This document shows positions 1-5,723 of a DNA stretch of 13,004 bases, piece by piece (the first letter of the stretch is position 1; every line of letters starts with the position of its first letter). The translations under genes and the position numbers were made by a program. The DNA is from Microcaldota archaeon. GTDB taxonomy: Archaea; Micrarchaeota; Micrarchaeia; Anstonellales; J096. Location of the stretch: positions 1 through 13,004 of the forward strand of contig JAPLWW010000116.1 of the NCBI GenBank assembly GCA_026396375.1. The letters are read 5' to 3'. The notes under the pieces were generated by a model that ran no database searches, had not been told where the DNA came from, and saw only the letters and a program-made list of their open reading frames with translations.

Positions 1-1
1 A

Positions 2-169
2 ACATGCAACAACGACAATGCCTTCCCGAACAGCGACTATCTCAGCGACAACGATGATGCCGAGGGCATGCTGTACTTTGACATACCCAAATACAGCGAT
101 CCTGGCTATATAGGGTTCAAGTTTGACCCCTCATTAAAGCCAAGGGAAGTCAGGTTCAGATATGGCTGA
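2..169 (+). CDS. C-terminal end of a probable DUF4352-type extracellular protein (5' truncated)
   Basis: Frame 2 is open from the window edge to a TGA at 167-169 and gives 55 residues. The stretch holds an Asp/Asn-rich loop followed by GMLYFDIPK and FKFDPSLKPREVRFRYG. This alternation of a Gly-rich strand, F-x-(V/I)-P-K and a final hydrophobic strand resembles the end of DUF4352 (Telokin-like, immunoglobulin-fold) domains, which are usually found on secreted or lipid-anchored proteins. The N-terminus, and so any signal peptide, is outside the window. The reading frame is secure because it runs without a stop and ends in ordered beta-strand-like sequence. The family call rests on pattern only and could be another small beta-sandwich. 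Confidence 0.5.
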   Translation, partial: TCNNDNAFPNSDYLSDNDDAEGMLYFDIPKYSDPGYIGFKFDPSLKPREVRFRYG

Positions 170-222
170 TTCCCCAGTCATTTTCATTTAATTTTTATAA
201 CATTTGGCGACAAATAGCAAAC

Positions 223-259
223 TATTTAAAACAAACCATAGAATATCCAAACAAGGTGA
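223..259 (+). promoter_or_regulatory. TATA box and ribosome binding site of pcna
   Basis: TATTTAAAAC at 223-232 is a good archaeal TATA box. AAGGTGA at 253-259 precedes the ATG at 266 by six bases and matches the anti-Shine-Dalgarno end of archaeal 16S rRNA. Transcription would start around 252-256, so the leader would be barely longer than the binding site. Confidence 0.6.
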
Positions 260-265
260 ATACTA

Positions 266-1003
266 ATGAATCTGCTTTATCCCTCAGCCAGAGGTTTTGC
301 AAAGGCAATGGAGGCTATATGGAACATCATAGACGAGGGAATCTTCAAGATCGGAAAGGACCAGATAAGCCTGATTGCAATGGACCCAAGCCAGATCTCA
401 ATGATAATCTTCAGGTTGCCTAAGGAAACGTTCCTTGAGTATGAGGTATCCGAGCCTATTTCAGTGGGAATAGACATAGACTATGCAAAGAAGATACTGA
501 AAAGGGCCAAGGCCAATGAGCAGATAAGGATAAGCATAGAGAAAGGCAAGCTTATCATGACCTTTGAGACAGACAAGTCAAAAAGGGAGTTCAGGATGCC
601 TTTGCTTGACCTTACGGAAGGCGTAAGCAAGGAGCCGCCGATAGAGTACAACAACTCGTTCAAGATAGCCTCGGAAACATTAAAAGAAATAGTTGAAGAT
701 ACCAGCATAGTCTCCAACTATGTCAAATTTGTCCTTGATCCTGACACTGTCTCGATAGACATCAAGAGCGACACAGGGGAGATAAGGGAGGATTTCAAGG
801 TAGGCGAGGATGTCATGGAGATAAAGGCGGAGACAGGGGCAAGGTCACTTTATCCTGTACAATACCTCTCTGACATTCTCAAGGCAACAAGGAAAAGCGA
901 CATAGTCTCGATATACATGGAGACAGAGAAGCCATTAAGACTGGAATTCAACCTTGAGGGAGCGTTCATAAGATATTACCTGGCTCCTGCTTCGGAATCC
1001 TGA
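266..1003 (+). CDS. pcn: DNA polymerase sliding clamp PCNA
   Basis: The 245-residue product has the usual length of an archaeal PCNA, a ring-forming clamp that tethers replicative polymerase, FEN1, ligase and other PIP-box proteins to DNA. The N-terminus reads AKAMEAIWNIIDEGIFKIGKDQISLIAMDPSQI, split here as AKAMEAIWNIIDEG then FKIGKDQISLIAMDPSQI, which is the classic start of domain 1. Further family marks are the DxDYAKKILKRAK helix (about 70-80), the basic KSKREFRMPLLDL strand near 105-117 that precedes the interdomain linker, LYPVQYLSDILKAT (about 195-208) and the C-terminal FIRYYLAPASES. The start is fixed by AAGGTGA six bases upstream. It stands alone, followed by a T-rich terminator. 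Only one pcn is visible, which fits a homotrimer, but others may exist elsewhere. Confidence 0.96.
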   Translation: MNLLYPSARGFAKAMEAIWNIIDEGIFKIGKDQISLIAMDPSQISMIIFRLPKETFLEYEVSEPISVGIDIDYAKKILKRAKANEQIRISIEKGKLIMTFETDKSKREFRMPLLDLTEGVSKEPPIEYNNSFKIASETLKEIVEDTSIVSNYVKFVLDPDTVSIDIKSDTGEIREDFKVGEDVMEIKAETGARSLYPVQYLSDILKATRKSDIVSIYMETEKPLRLEFNLEGAFIRYYLAPASES

Positions 1004-1030
1004 TTTTTCAGTTGTTTTGTTTTTGATTTA
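1004..1030 (+). terminator. T-rich terminator after pcn
   Basis: Directly after the TGA come runs TTTTT, TTTT and TTTTT separated by one to five other bases. Archaeal RNA polymerase ends transcription at such U-tracts without needing a hairpin, so this is a likely end of the pcn transcript. Confidence 0.55.
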
Positions 1031-1120
1031 TACCCTGAATATCATAATTAGGCATCAAACACGGATTTTGTGTGGCAATTAGTTGTAAATTAAAAATATA
1101 AATGTACGACGAAAGCGAAG

Positions 1121-1130
1121 ATTTAAAAAT
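1121..1130 (+). promoter_or_regulatory. TATA box for the structured RNA / small basic protein
   Basis: ATTTAAAAAT is a strong archaeal TATA box. It predicts transcription starting near 1148-1153, some 240 nt before the next ATG (1390). That distance is far longer than the leaders of the other genes here, most of which have almost none. Confidence 0.5.
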
Positions 1131-1149
1131 AGCCCAAACAATATAATTT

Positions 1150-1370
1150 CAGTAGGACAAATCGGTTGTCCTGAAAAGGATGCGACCGTAGCAGCCTCTG
1201 TCAAGCAGTCGGCCATTAATATGGTGTCTGGACTATAACTCACCATACGAAACCCGTGCTTGTTAAGCTTGTATTGGCGCGAAGAAGATAACCTTTAAAA
1301 CGAAGGGATGGGTTAAGATTGATATCCGTAATCGTTTAAGGAACTTCCTCACCGAGTCCATATACCAGGG
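1150..1370 (+). ncRNA. Candidate structured RNA: independent ncRNA or long 5' leader
   Basis: No convincing reading frame occupies this stretch, but it folds well by hand. CGGTTG (1163-1168) plus TCCT pairs with AGGA plus CGACCG (1183-1188) around a GAAA tetraloop (1173-1176), with a two-base bulge at 1181-1182: ten pairs, one of them G-U. A competing hairpin pairs AGGACAA (1154-1160) with TTGTCCT (1166-1172). GCC T CTG pairs with CAG TC GGC (1194-1213). A long-range helix pairs TGGT and TGGACT (1222-1225, 1229-1234) with AGTCCA and ACCA (1355-1360, 1364-1367) across a 3x3 internal loop. Inside it CGTGC/GCGCG (1255-1259, 1277-1281) and TAACC/GGTTA (1289-1293, 1311-1315) can form. It may be an ncRNA cleaved from, or a control region of, the mRNA for the 40-residue protein. 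I recognise no known family; a partial 5S-like stretch is discussed under rejected items. Confidence 0.45.
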
Positions 1371-1389
1371 AGTTTGATCAGGTGCAAAA

Positions 1390-1512
1390 ATGGCAAGGAA
1401 GAAAAAGGCAGGCGGAAGAAAACCAAGCAAAAAAAGCAAGGTCTCAAAGGTCAAGAAGCTGATCAGGTTAGCCAAATCAGGAAAAGGAAAGAAAAGAAAG
1501 AAAAAGCGCTAA
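1390..1512 (+). CDS. 40-residue Lys/Arg-rich protein, probable nucleic-acid binder
   Basis: ATG at 1390 preceded by AGGTG (1380-1384) opens a 40-codon frame ending in TAA at 1510-1512. It begins MARKKKAGGRKPSKKSK, has a short amphipathic middle (VKKLIRLAKSGK) and ends in a run of Lys and Arg. About 55% of residues are Lys or Arg and there are no acidic residues at all. Such composition is known from tiny ribosomal proteins such as eL41, from histone-tail-like and from other DNA- or RNA-compacting peptides. It matches none of them closely enough to name. The ribosome binding site, basic composition and use of AAG, AAA and AGG as in neighbouring genes argue that it is real. Its unusually long, structured upstream region suggests regulation at the RNA level. 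Confidence 0.65.
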   Translation: MARKKKAGGRKPSKKSKVSKVKKLIRLAKSGKGKKRKKKR

Positions 1513-1581
1513 TTCTTGCCAATAAATTGATCTAATTTTCAAGGAGTTAACAAGTATTAGCTAAAGGATATCTTTTCAGAA

Positions 1582-1601
1582 TAATGGATACGCAACCATT
1601 A
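1582..1601 (+). other. Perfect 6-bp hairpin in the intergenic region
   Basis: TAATGG (1582-1587) and CCATTA (1596-1601) are exact complements around an eight-base loop, in the 155 bases between the small basic protein and the next promoter. With the T-rich tract at about 1638-1657 downstream it may be part of the 3' end of the upstream transcript. It is too short to name. Confidence 0.35.
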
Positions 1602-1638
1602 CAGACTGAGAAATGGCCCTGCCCCGAGTCCTGATAAC

Positions 1639-1649
1639 TTTTTAATATC
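1639..1649 (+). promoter_or_regulatory. TATA box predicting a leaderless mRNA
   Basis: TTTTTAATAT lies about 20-28 bases before the ATG at 1668, so transcription should begin at or next to the start codon. No Shine-Dalgarno sequence is present between them, in agreement with leaderless translation. Confidence 0.5.
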
Positions 1650-1667
1650 TCTTTTTCCAATTCCATA

Positions 1668-2726
1668 ATGTCCTCGCAACTGCAAGACAAAGAAGATGTT
1701 ACTGAGATAAAGGGCAAAGGCAGGTTTTTCAATCCCTTTACCGGAAAGGACCCTTTCGAGGAGGACATAAAGAAAGGGCTGAGCATAGAGGAAATGAAGA
1801 AGAGGCTGCAGGAAAGGTCGGCGCAGGAAAAGATAAAGTATCTGGAAACCCTATTGTCAAAAAGGGGAAGCTCCTTGAAGAAAGGGACAGTCAATGGCAT
1901 CGAGGAGATAATTTCCGAATCCTACAGGTTCTTCGGAGACGAGATGATGGAGAAAGGCTATTATGGAAAGGCGGCGCAGTCCTATGAAAGCGCCAATGAG
2001 GACGAATTGGCAAAAAAGGCATGGAAGCTTGCAGGGGATTCGCAGATGGCGGCTGCTCAAGCAGAGACACAGCCAATCATCAAAGAAACGGAAGCTCCGG
2101 CAGAATCTGCCCATAAGAAACCGAAGCCGGGGGAATCCAGGCATGGAGAGCCAGGCGAAGCAGCGGCAGAATTCCATGAAGAGGCGAAAAAGGAAGGATC
2201 AAGGCCAGAAAACAAAAAGGCAGAAGGCCCAAAAAAGAAACCGGTCATGGAAAAGGAGCAGGAGGAAAGAATAAGGATATCGGAGGCCGGGGAGAAGGGA
2301 GGCGAGGAAAAAGGGCAAGAAGTCAAAAAGGAAATTGGAAAAAGGAAAAAGTCCGGATTTGCCACAGCCGCGGAATTCTATGAAAACGCAGGGGAAATGG
2401 AAATGGCCGAATCGGCGTGGAAGCTTGCAGGCGATGAATACCTTTCATTTTCCGAAAAGGACAGGAAATACCTCGACGATGCCCTGGACAGCTACAAGAA
2501 GGGAAAAAATTTCAAGATGTCAGTTTACGTCTCGCTTTTGTCGGGGAAAAGCACAAAGTCAATAGAGGATCTTTCAAAGAAAGGAAACCTCGGAAGGAAG
2601 GAGTTTGTCATCATGGCAAACGATCTGCTGACAAAGAATTATCTGCATGCAGCGAGGTTCCTGTTCAACCTGGCCGGAGAAAAGGACCTTGCAAGGAAGA
2701 TTCTGGATATGGAAAAGAAGAAATAA
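1668..2726 (+). CDS. Charged repeat protein with three TPR-like modules
   Basis: The 352-residue soluble protein has no signal peptide or membrane segment. A helical N-terminal part (about 35-95) is followed by a module at 97-124, a Lys/Glu/Gly-rich disordered linker of about 100 residues (125-228), and a second copy of the module at 229-256. Both copies follow the pattern AAxxYExAxExExAxxAWKLAGD. A degenerate third copy lies at 324-350 (AARFLFNLAGEKDLARK). The pattern of small, aromatic and Ala positions resembles TPR/SNAP-like helical hairpins that bind partner proteins. The linker is extremely charged and may be flexible. Function is unknown. The gene is convergent with sepF, its stop 17 bases from sepF's stop, so they are not co-transcribed. 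The start is supported by a TATA box at leaderless distance. Confidence 0.8.
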   Translation: MSSQLQDKEDVTEIKGKGRFFNPFTGKDPFEEDIKKGLSIEEMKKRLQERSAQEKIKYLETLLSKRGSSLKKGTVNGIEEIISESYRFFGDEMMEKGYYGKAAQSYESANEDELAKKAWKLAGDSQMAAAQAETQPIIKETEAPAESAHKKPKPGESRHGEPGEAAAEFHEEAKKEGSRPENKKAEGPKKKPVMEKEQEERIRISEAGEKGGEEKGQEVKKEIGKRKKSGFATAAEFYENAGEMEMAESAWKLAGDEYLSFSEKDRKYLDDALDSYKKGKNFKMSVYVSLLSGKSTKSIEDLSKKGNLGRKEFVIMANDLLTKNYLHAARFLFNLAGEKDLARKILDMEKKK

Positions 2727-2743
2727 AATAAAAAAATAAAAAA
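2727..2743 (-). terminator. T-rich terminator for sepF on the minus strand
   Basis: The gap between the convergent stops is almost pure A on the plus strand, so the minus strand has U-tracts TTTTTT and TTTTTTT just after the sepF stop codon. This is a typical hairpin-free archaeal terminator for sepF. It would not act on the plus-strand gene. Confidence 0.5.
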
Positions 2744-3118
2744 TTACTCTGCCGCTTTCTTCGACTTCACGATCTTGATTCCTGCAGGCGTTGAGATTAT
2801 CATTTTGTCGCTCAAAGCGGCAAGGTCGCCGTTTGTCTTCATTGCAACCATCTTTATCTTCTCAACCATCGATTTCAGCTTGTTCGGCTGGTTTGCAAGA
2901 GGCGTGATATCAATAATCATGATATTCCCGCTTGTAAGCTCCTTCATAATAAGATCCGCATCCCCGTCGTTCCTTATGGATATTTTTTTGATATACATTT
3001 TTGCAGGGGGGTTCACTGCATCTCCTACGTCCTGGCTTGCGCCTGATAAGAGTTCATCAAGATTCTCTTTGCCTTCTTCTTCTCCTTTTTTGCCAAATAC
3101 TTTGTCCAAGATGCCCAT
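2744..3118 (-). CDS. sepF: Archaeal SepF-like cell division protein
   Basis: SepF anchors FtsZ to the inner face of the membrane and is the main FtsZ anchor in archaea. The 124-residue product has the family layout. MGILDKVFGKK (1-11) can form an amphipathic membrane-targeting helix, residues 12-38 make an acidic linker, and the core from about 40 to 118 contains KMYIKKISIRN, then DLIMKELTSGNIMIIDITPLA, then the helix NKLKSMVEKIKMVAMKTNGDLAAL and the end strand KMIISTPAGIKIV, quoted here in separate pieces. The length matches archaeal SepF. AGGTGAT (3122-3128) fixes the start. It shares an intergenic region with the divergent cdc6. FtsZ is not in this window. Confidence 0.88.
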   Translation of the reverse strand: MGILDKVFGKKGEEEGKENLDELLSGASQDVGDAVNPPAKMYIKKISIRNDGDADLIMKELTSGNIMIIDITPLANQPNKLKSMVEKIKMVAMKTNGDLAALSDKMIISTPAGIKIVKSKKAAE

Positions 3119-3152
3119 TTAATCACCTAATCACTCCAATATGATAATTGGT

Positions 3153-3160
3153 CTTTTTAA
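3153..3160 (-). promoter_or_regulatory. TATA box of sepF
   Basis: Read on the minus strand this is TTAAAAAG, about 35 bases before the sepF ATG. Transcription would start around 3130, leaving a short leader that still holds the AGGTGAT ribosome binding site. Confidence 0.4.
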
Positions 3161-3176
3161 CTATTCCTAGGTCTAG

Positions 3177-3185
3177 TTTAAAAAC
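3177..3185 (+). promoter_or_regulatory. TATA box of cdc6 (leaderless)
   Basis: TTTAAAAAC ends 25 bases before the cdc6 ATG (3210). No ribosome binding site lies between, so a leaderless mRNA is expected. The two divergent TATA boxes are only about 17 bases apart. Confidence 0.5.
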
Positions 3186-3209
3186 ATTATGCTGTTCTAA
3201 GACTATTCT

Positions 3210-4406
3210 ATGGTAACTACCTTTGAGGAGTTGCTCGAAAAAAAAACGATATTCGTAGACAAGACAGTATTATCTCCGCATTATGTTCCTGAAAGCATGC
3301 TCTTCAGGGAAAAGCAGCTGGAGGAGATCATGAAAACGCTCACTCCCGCCCTCAAGGGCCAGAAGCCAAGGAACATCTTCCTTTACGGAAAAACAGGGAC
3401 AGGGAAGACATCCTCGATAAAATATGTTCTGAACCATTTCAACAGGCAATCCCAGAAATCAGGGTCAAAGACGGAAATGGTCTATCTCAACTGCAGCATA
3501 TACGACTCAAGGTACAAGATACTCCAGAAGCTCATGAGGCCCCATTACCCCGAGCTGGAGAAATCAGGCTTCGGAATCTCCTACATTTATGAAAAGCTTG
3601 TGGAAAAGCTTGGGGAAGACAACCACATCATAGCGGTTTTGGACGAGATGGACATGATAAAGGAGCTTAGCGACCTTATCTACACCTTCACAAGGTGCAA
3701 CGACGAAGTCAAGGTAGGGGGCCTGACATTGGTTGGCATTTCAAACAAGCTGAGCTTCAAGAATGAGCTGGATCCAAGGGCCAGGAGCAGCCTTTACGAA
3801 AACGAGGTCATTTTCCCTCCATATGACGCTTCGCAATTGAAGAACATTCTCATGCAGAGGATAGAGCTGGGATTCCAGAAGGAAAGCGTCTCAGACGCGG
3901 CCCTGAGCCTGATTTCGGCGATAACGGCCCAGGAGAACGGAGATGCCAGATATTCATTGAAGCTTCTGCTCAAGGCCGGAGATGTCGCAGAGTCAATGGG
4001 AGCGATGAAGATAGAGGAAAACCATGTGGAGGAGGCGAAGAACCTTGTCGAATATGACTTTGCCTCCGAGGGCATATCAAGGCTTCCGATAAACCACCAG
4101 ATAGTTCTTTACACAATAGCGAAAATGTCAATAGCAAACAAGCAGAAGCTCACCGAAGGGGAGGATTCATACCTTTTTTCAGGGGATGTGTATGACCAAT
4201 ACACAAAGATGGCAAGGAAGGTCAGCAAGACCCCAAAAAGCGCAAGGTGGTACAGGGAATACATCAACGAGCTGGAGGCAATGGGCCTTATCTCGACAGT
4301 CTTCACAAGCAAGGGGATAAGGGGGCATACCAGGCTCATAAGGATAGGCCACAACCCAAACGACATCATCCAGATCATAGAGAAGAATATAGGGATGAGG
4401 TCATGA
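3210..4406 (+). CDS. cdc6: Orc1/Cdc6 replication initiator (AAA+ ATPase)
   Basis: This protein binds origins and helps load the MCM helicase. The 398 residues include Walker A GKTGTGKT (60-67), Walker B VLDEMD (143-148), sensor 1 Asn in GISNK (176-180) and sensor 2 GDARYSL (244-250, Arg247), the ISN and GDAR motifs being typical of archaeal Cdc6. The last hundred residues form the winged-helix DNA-binding domain, which contains the WYREYINELEAMGLI helix and the wing KGIRGHTRLIRI. Length is normal and no key residue is missing. The gene diverges from sepF. Its last codons overlap the start of a lipoprotein gene by four bases. I looked for origin-recognition boxes with G-runs in the 91-base upstream gap and saw none, so an origin here is not supported. 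Confidence 0.95.
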   Translation: MVTTFEELLEKKTIFVDKTVLSPHYVPESMLFREKQLEEIMKTLTPALKGQKPRNIFLYGKTGTGKTSSIKYVLNHFNRQSQKSGSKTEMVYLNCSIYDSRYKILQKLMRPHYPELEKSGFGISYIYEKLVEKLGEDNHIIAVLDEMDMIKELSDLIYTFTRCNDEVKVGGLTLVGISNKLSFKNELDPRARSSLYENEVIFPPYDASQLKNILMQRIELGFQKESVSDAALSLISAITAQENGDARYSLKLLLKAGDVAESMGAMKIEENHVEEAKNLVEYDFASEGISRLPINHQIVLYTIAKMSIANKQKLTEGEDSYLFSGDVYDQYTKMARKVSKTPKSARWYREYINELEAMGLISTVFTSKGIRGHTRLIRIGHNPNDIIQIIEKNIGMRS

Positions 4407-4969
4407 AGCTCCTTGTTTTTGCCTTTTTCATACTTTTGCTTTTTTCCTTCGGATGCCTCAATATATATAAAGATACCATAAACGACAACTGCTATAACGA
4501 TGCAAAATACAACTCAAGCTATGAAAAGATAGACTGCCTTGGGGAGCAGTCAAGGTATCTTGCGGCATTCAACGATAAGGAAAAGGCATTGGATATCTGC
4601 GACCAGATAAAAGCCAAGTTCGTGGATCCAAAAAAATTAGGCTTTACCGAAGGCAGCAATTTCAACATTTTTCCGTCTCATGCCGTAACTATGTACAATA
4701 ATTGCATAGAGGAGGTTGCAGTGGCTTCATGCTCGGATGATTCTTCCTGCGATTCGGCAGCGGCCATTTGCCAGAAGCAGATCATTCCAAGCGTGTTTCA
4801 GGCAATAGACGATGCATTTTCAAAATTTCCAGGAATGGATTCATTCAATCTAATGCATTACCAGGGATGCGTTGACAATGTAAATTTCAAGAAAGACCAG
4901 ATAGATTCTCTTCCTAAAATGATGGAGAATTTCATATGCCTCATGACAACAAGAGGCAAATGCTCCTGA
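4403..4969 (+). CDS. Cysteine-rich lipoprotein, secreted, function unknown
   Basis: The 188-residue product starts with a hydrophobic signal (MKLLVFAFFILLLFSFGC) whose lipobox Cys is residue 18, so it should be lipid-anchored on the outside of the membrane. The mature part has ten further cysteines (30, 45, 66, 101, 110, 116, 123, 156, 179, 187), an even number that suggests disulfide bonds, and a mostly helical pattern. I do not recognise the family. The start is the ATG overlapping the cdc6 stop as ATGA, with GAGGT just upstream. The frame stays open further upstream inside cdc6, but only this ATG gives a signal peptide. Coupling to cdc6 is surprising for an extracellular protein and may only reflect compact packing. 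Confidence 0.8.
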   Translation: MKLLVFAFFILLLFSFGCLNIYKDTINDNCYNDAKYNSSYEKIDCLGEQSRYLAAFNDKEKALDICDQIKAKFVDPKKLGFTEGSNFNIFPSHAVTMYNNCIEEVAVASCSDDSSCDSAAAICQKQIIPSVFQAIDDAFSKFPGMDSFNLMHYQGCVDNVNFKKDQIDSLPKMMENFICLMTTRGKCS

Positions 4970-4978
4970 TTCTTATCA

Positions 4979-5269
4979 TTATTCCTTTATTTCTTCGGAA
5001 TTGAGTATCTCCATTGCCCTTTTGACAGTCATGCCTTCCCTTATCCCTGCATTCTCCCCCCAGGTTGTGGTCTCCTTGAGCTTTGCCTTCATGAAGTCGT
5101 CTATTGATTTGACTCCCTTGACAAATCCGGCGACATCCCCCACCTTCTCGGCCATTTCCCTGCTGATGTAGGTTGTCGCGATATATCCCCTTTTGCATTT
5201 GAGAACAATCAACGGCAAACTTCCAAGCTCATAAAAAAAGATGTCCAGATGTTCCAGATCCGTAGGCAT
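4979..5269 (-). CDS. DUF1805 (YunC-like) protein
   Basis: The 96-residue protein matches the small DUF1805 domain known from Bacillus YunC and common in archaea: LPLIVLKCKRGYIATTYIS, then AEKVGDVAGFVKGVKSIDDF and GIREGMTVKRAMEIL, with the characteristic GD-A-VKGV and GI-EGM-KRA-E-L patterns. The biochemical role of the family is not established. It is the last gene of a four-gene run: its ATG follows the eS26 stop codon with no gap, and AGGTGG near 5277-5282 serves as its ribosome binding site. Its stop is nine bases from that of the convergent lipoprotein gene. Residues and length look intact. Confidence 0.8.
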   Translation of the reverse strand: MPTDLEHLDIFFYELGSLPLIVLKCKRGYIATTYISREMAEKVGDVAGFVKGVKSIDDFMKAKLKETTTWGENAGIREGMTVKRAMEILNSEEIKE

Positions 5270-5527
5270 CTAGAACCCACCTTCTTTCCTTTCCTTCCTC
5301 CTGATGTTCTGGTTCTTCTTTATCTCAAAGATATGCCTGTGCTTTCCGCAGCTTATGCAGTAGTAGACCCTCCTTATTCCTGTGTCTATCACAACGTCCT
5401 TCTGGTCCCCTATGTCGTATCTTGATCCCCTGATTATGTCGACTGTCTTGTCCCTTGGGACCCTTCTTCCGCAAGCCTCGCACCTGACAAGAGGCTCCCT
5501 TCCCCTGCTTTTCTTTCCGATTCCCAT
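5270..5527 (-). CDS. rps26e: 30S ribosomal protein eS26
   Basis: The 85-residue basic protein carries two CxxC pairs (C16/C19 in RCEACGRRVPRDKTV and C57/C60 in YYCISCGKHRHIF), which form the zinc site of eS26, a protein near the mRNA exit channel of the small subunit. RxVPRDK after the first pair and YYC-SCxxH around the second are the best family marks. The basic tail (KKNQNIRRKERKE) also fits. It lies 13 bases after spt4, and its stop TAG touches the next ATG. As I recall, eS26 is common in TACK archaea and eukaryotes and missing from classical Euryarchaeota, which makes it informative for placement. Another Zn-ribbon ribosomal protein is the main alternative. Confidence 0.78.
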   Translation of the reverse strand: MGIGKKSRGREPLVRCEACGRRVPRDKTVDIIRGSRYDIGDQKDVVIDTGIRRVYYCISCGKHRHIFEIKKNQNIRRKERKEGGF

Positions 5528-5540
5528 AATACAACACCCA

Positions 5541-5723
5541 TCATTCTATTTTCAACGCATATTCTCCCGGGGATTTCTTTCCCAGGTATTTTGCAACCTC
5601 GCTTTTTTCGGCATCAAAAATTATCGCTATGCCTGAAAACTTCTCAGAAAGCTCGGTTGACCCGCATGCCGGGCACTTGTTGTCGTTTTTTATTATGAAA
5701 TTGCACTGCTTGCACGCCTTCAT
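5541..5723 (-). CDS. spt4: Transcription elongation factor Spt4
   Basis: Spt4 pairs with Spt5 to clamp RNA polymerase in its processive state. The 60-residue protein has the zinc ribbon C4-x2-C7 and C17-x2-C20 (KACKQCNFI, KCPACGSTEL) followed by FSGIAIIFDAEKSEVAKYL, which is the typical archaeal Spt4 body (formerly RpoE''). Its ATG directly follows the rpo7 stop (TGA then ATG), and the ribosome binding site GGGTGA lies within the end of rpo7. This order is widespread in archaea. Confidence 0.93.
   Translation of the reverse strand: MKACKQCNFIIKNDNKCPACGSTELSEKFSGIAIIFDAEKSEVAKYLGKKSPGEYALKIE

Noticed and set aside
1199..1324. 5S rRNA-like stretch
   Set aside because: GGCCAT, CATACGAAACCCG and GTTAAGC occur in the order and spacing of 5S rRNA, and TTAATATGG/TTGTATTGG could imitate helix II. 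But half of those pairs are G-U, helix III and loop E consensus are missing, and helix I would have only 6 pairs. A divergent 5S is possible but not supported; an Rfam RF00001 search would decide.
1190..1360. RNase P RNA on the minus strand
   Set aside because: GAGGAAGTTCC and GACAGAGGCTGC on the minus strand resemble conserved regions I and V, but the two cannot pair as P4 and the ACAGAA and GGCUUA core is not there.
1150..1370. SRP RNA
   Set aside because: AGCAGCC is present, but the universal helix 8 (GGAAGG before AGCAGCC with a GNRA loop and its 5' partner) is not.
3119..3209. Replication origin beside cdc6
   Set aside because: No G-rich origin recognition boxes or AT-rich unwinding tract longer than the promoters is visible in the 91 bases.
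4247..4402. Upstream extension of the lipoprotein frame into cdc6
   Set aside because: The extra 52 residues would overlap conserved winged-helix codons of cdc6 and remove the N-terminal signal peptide position.
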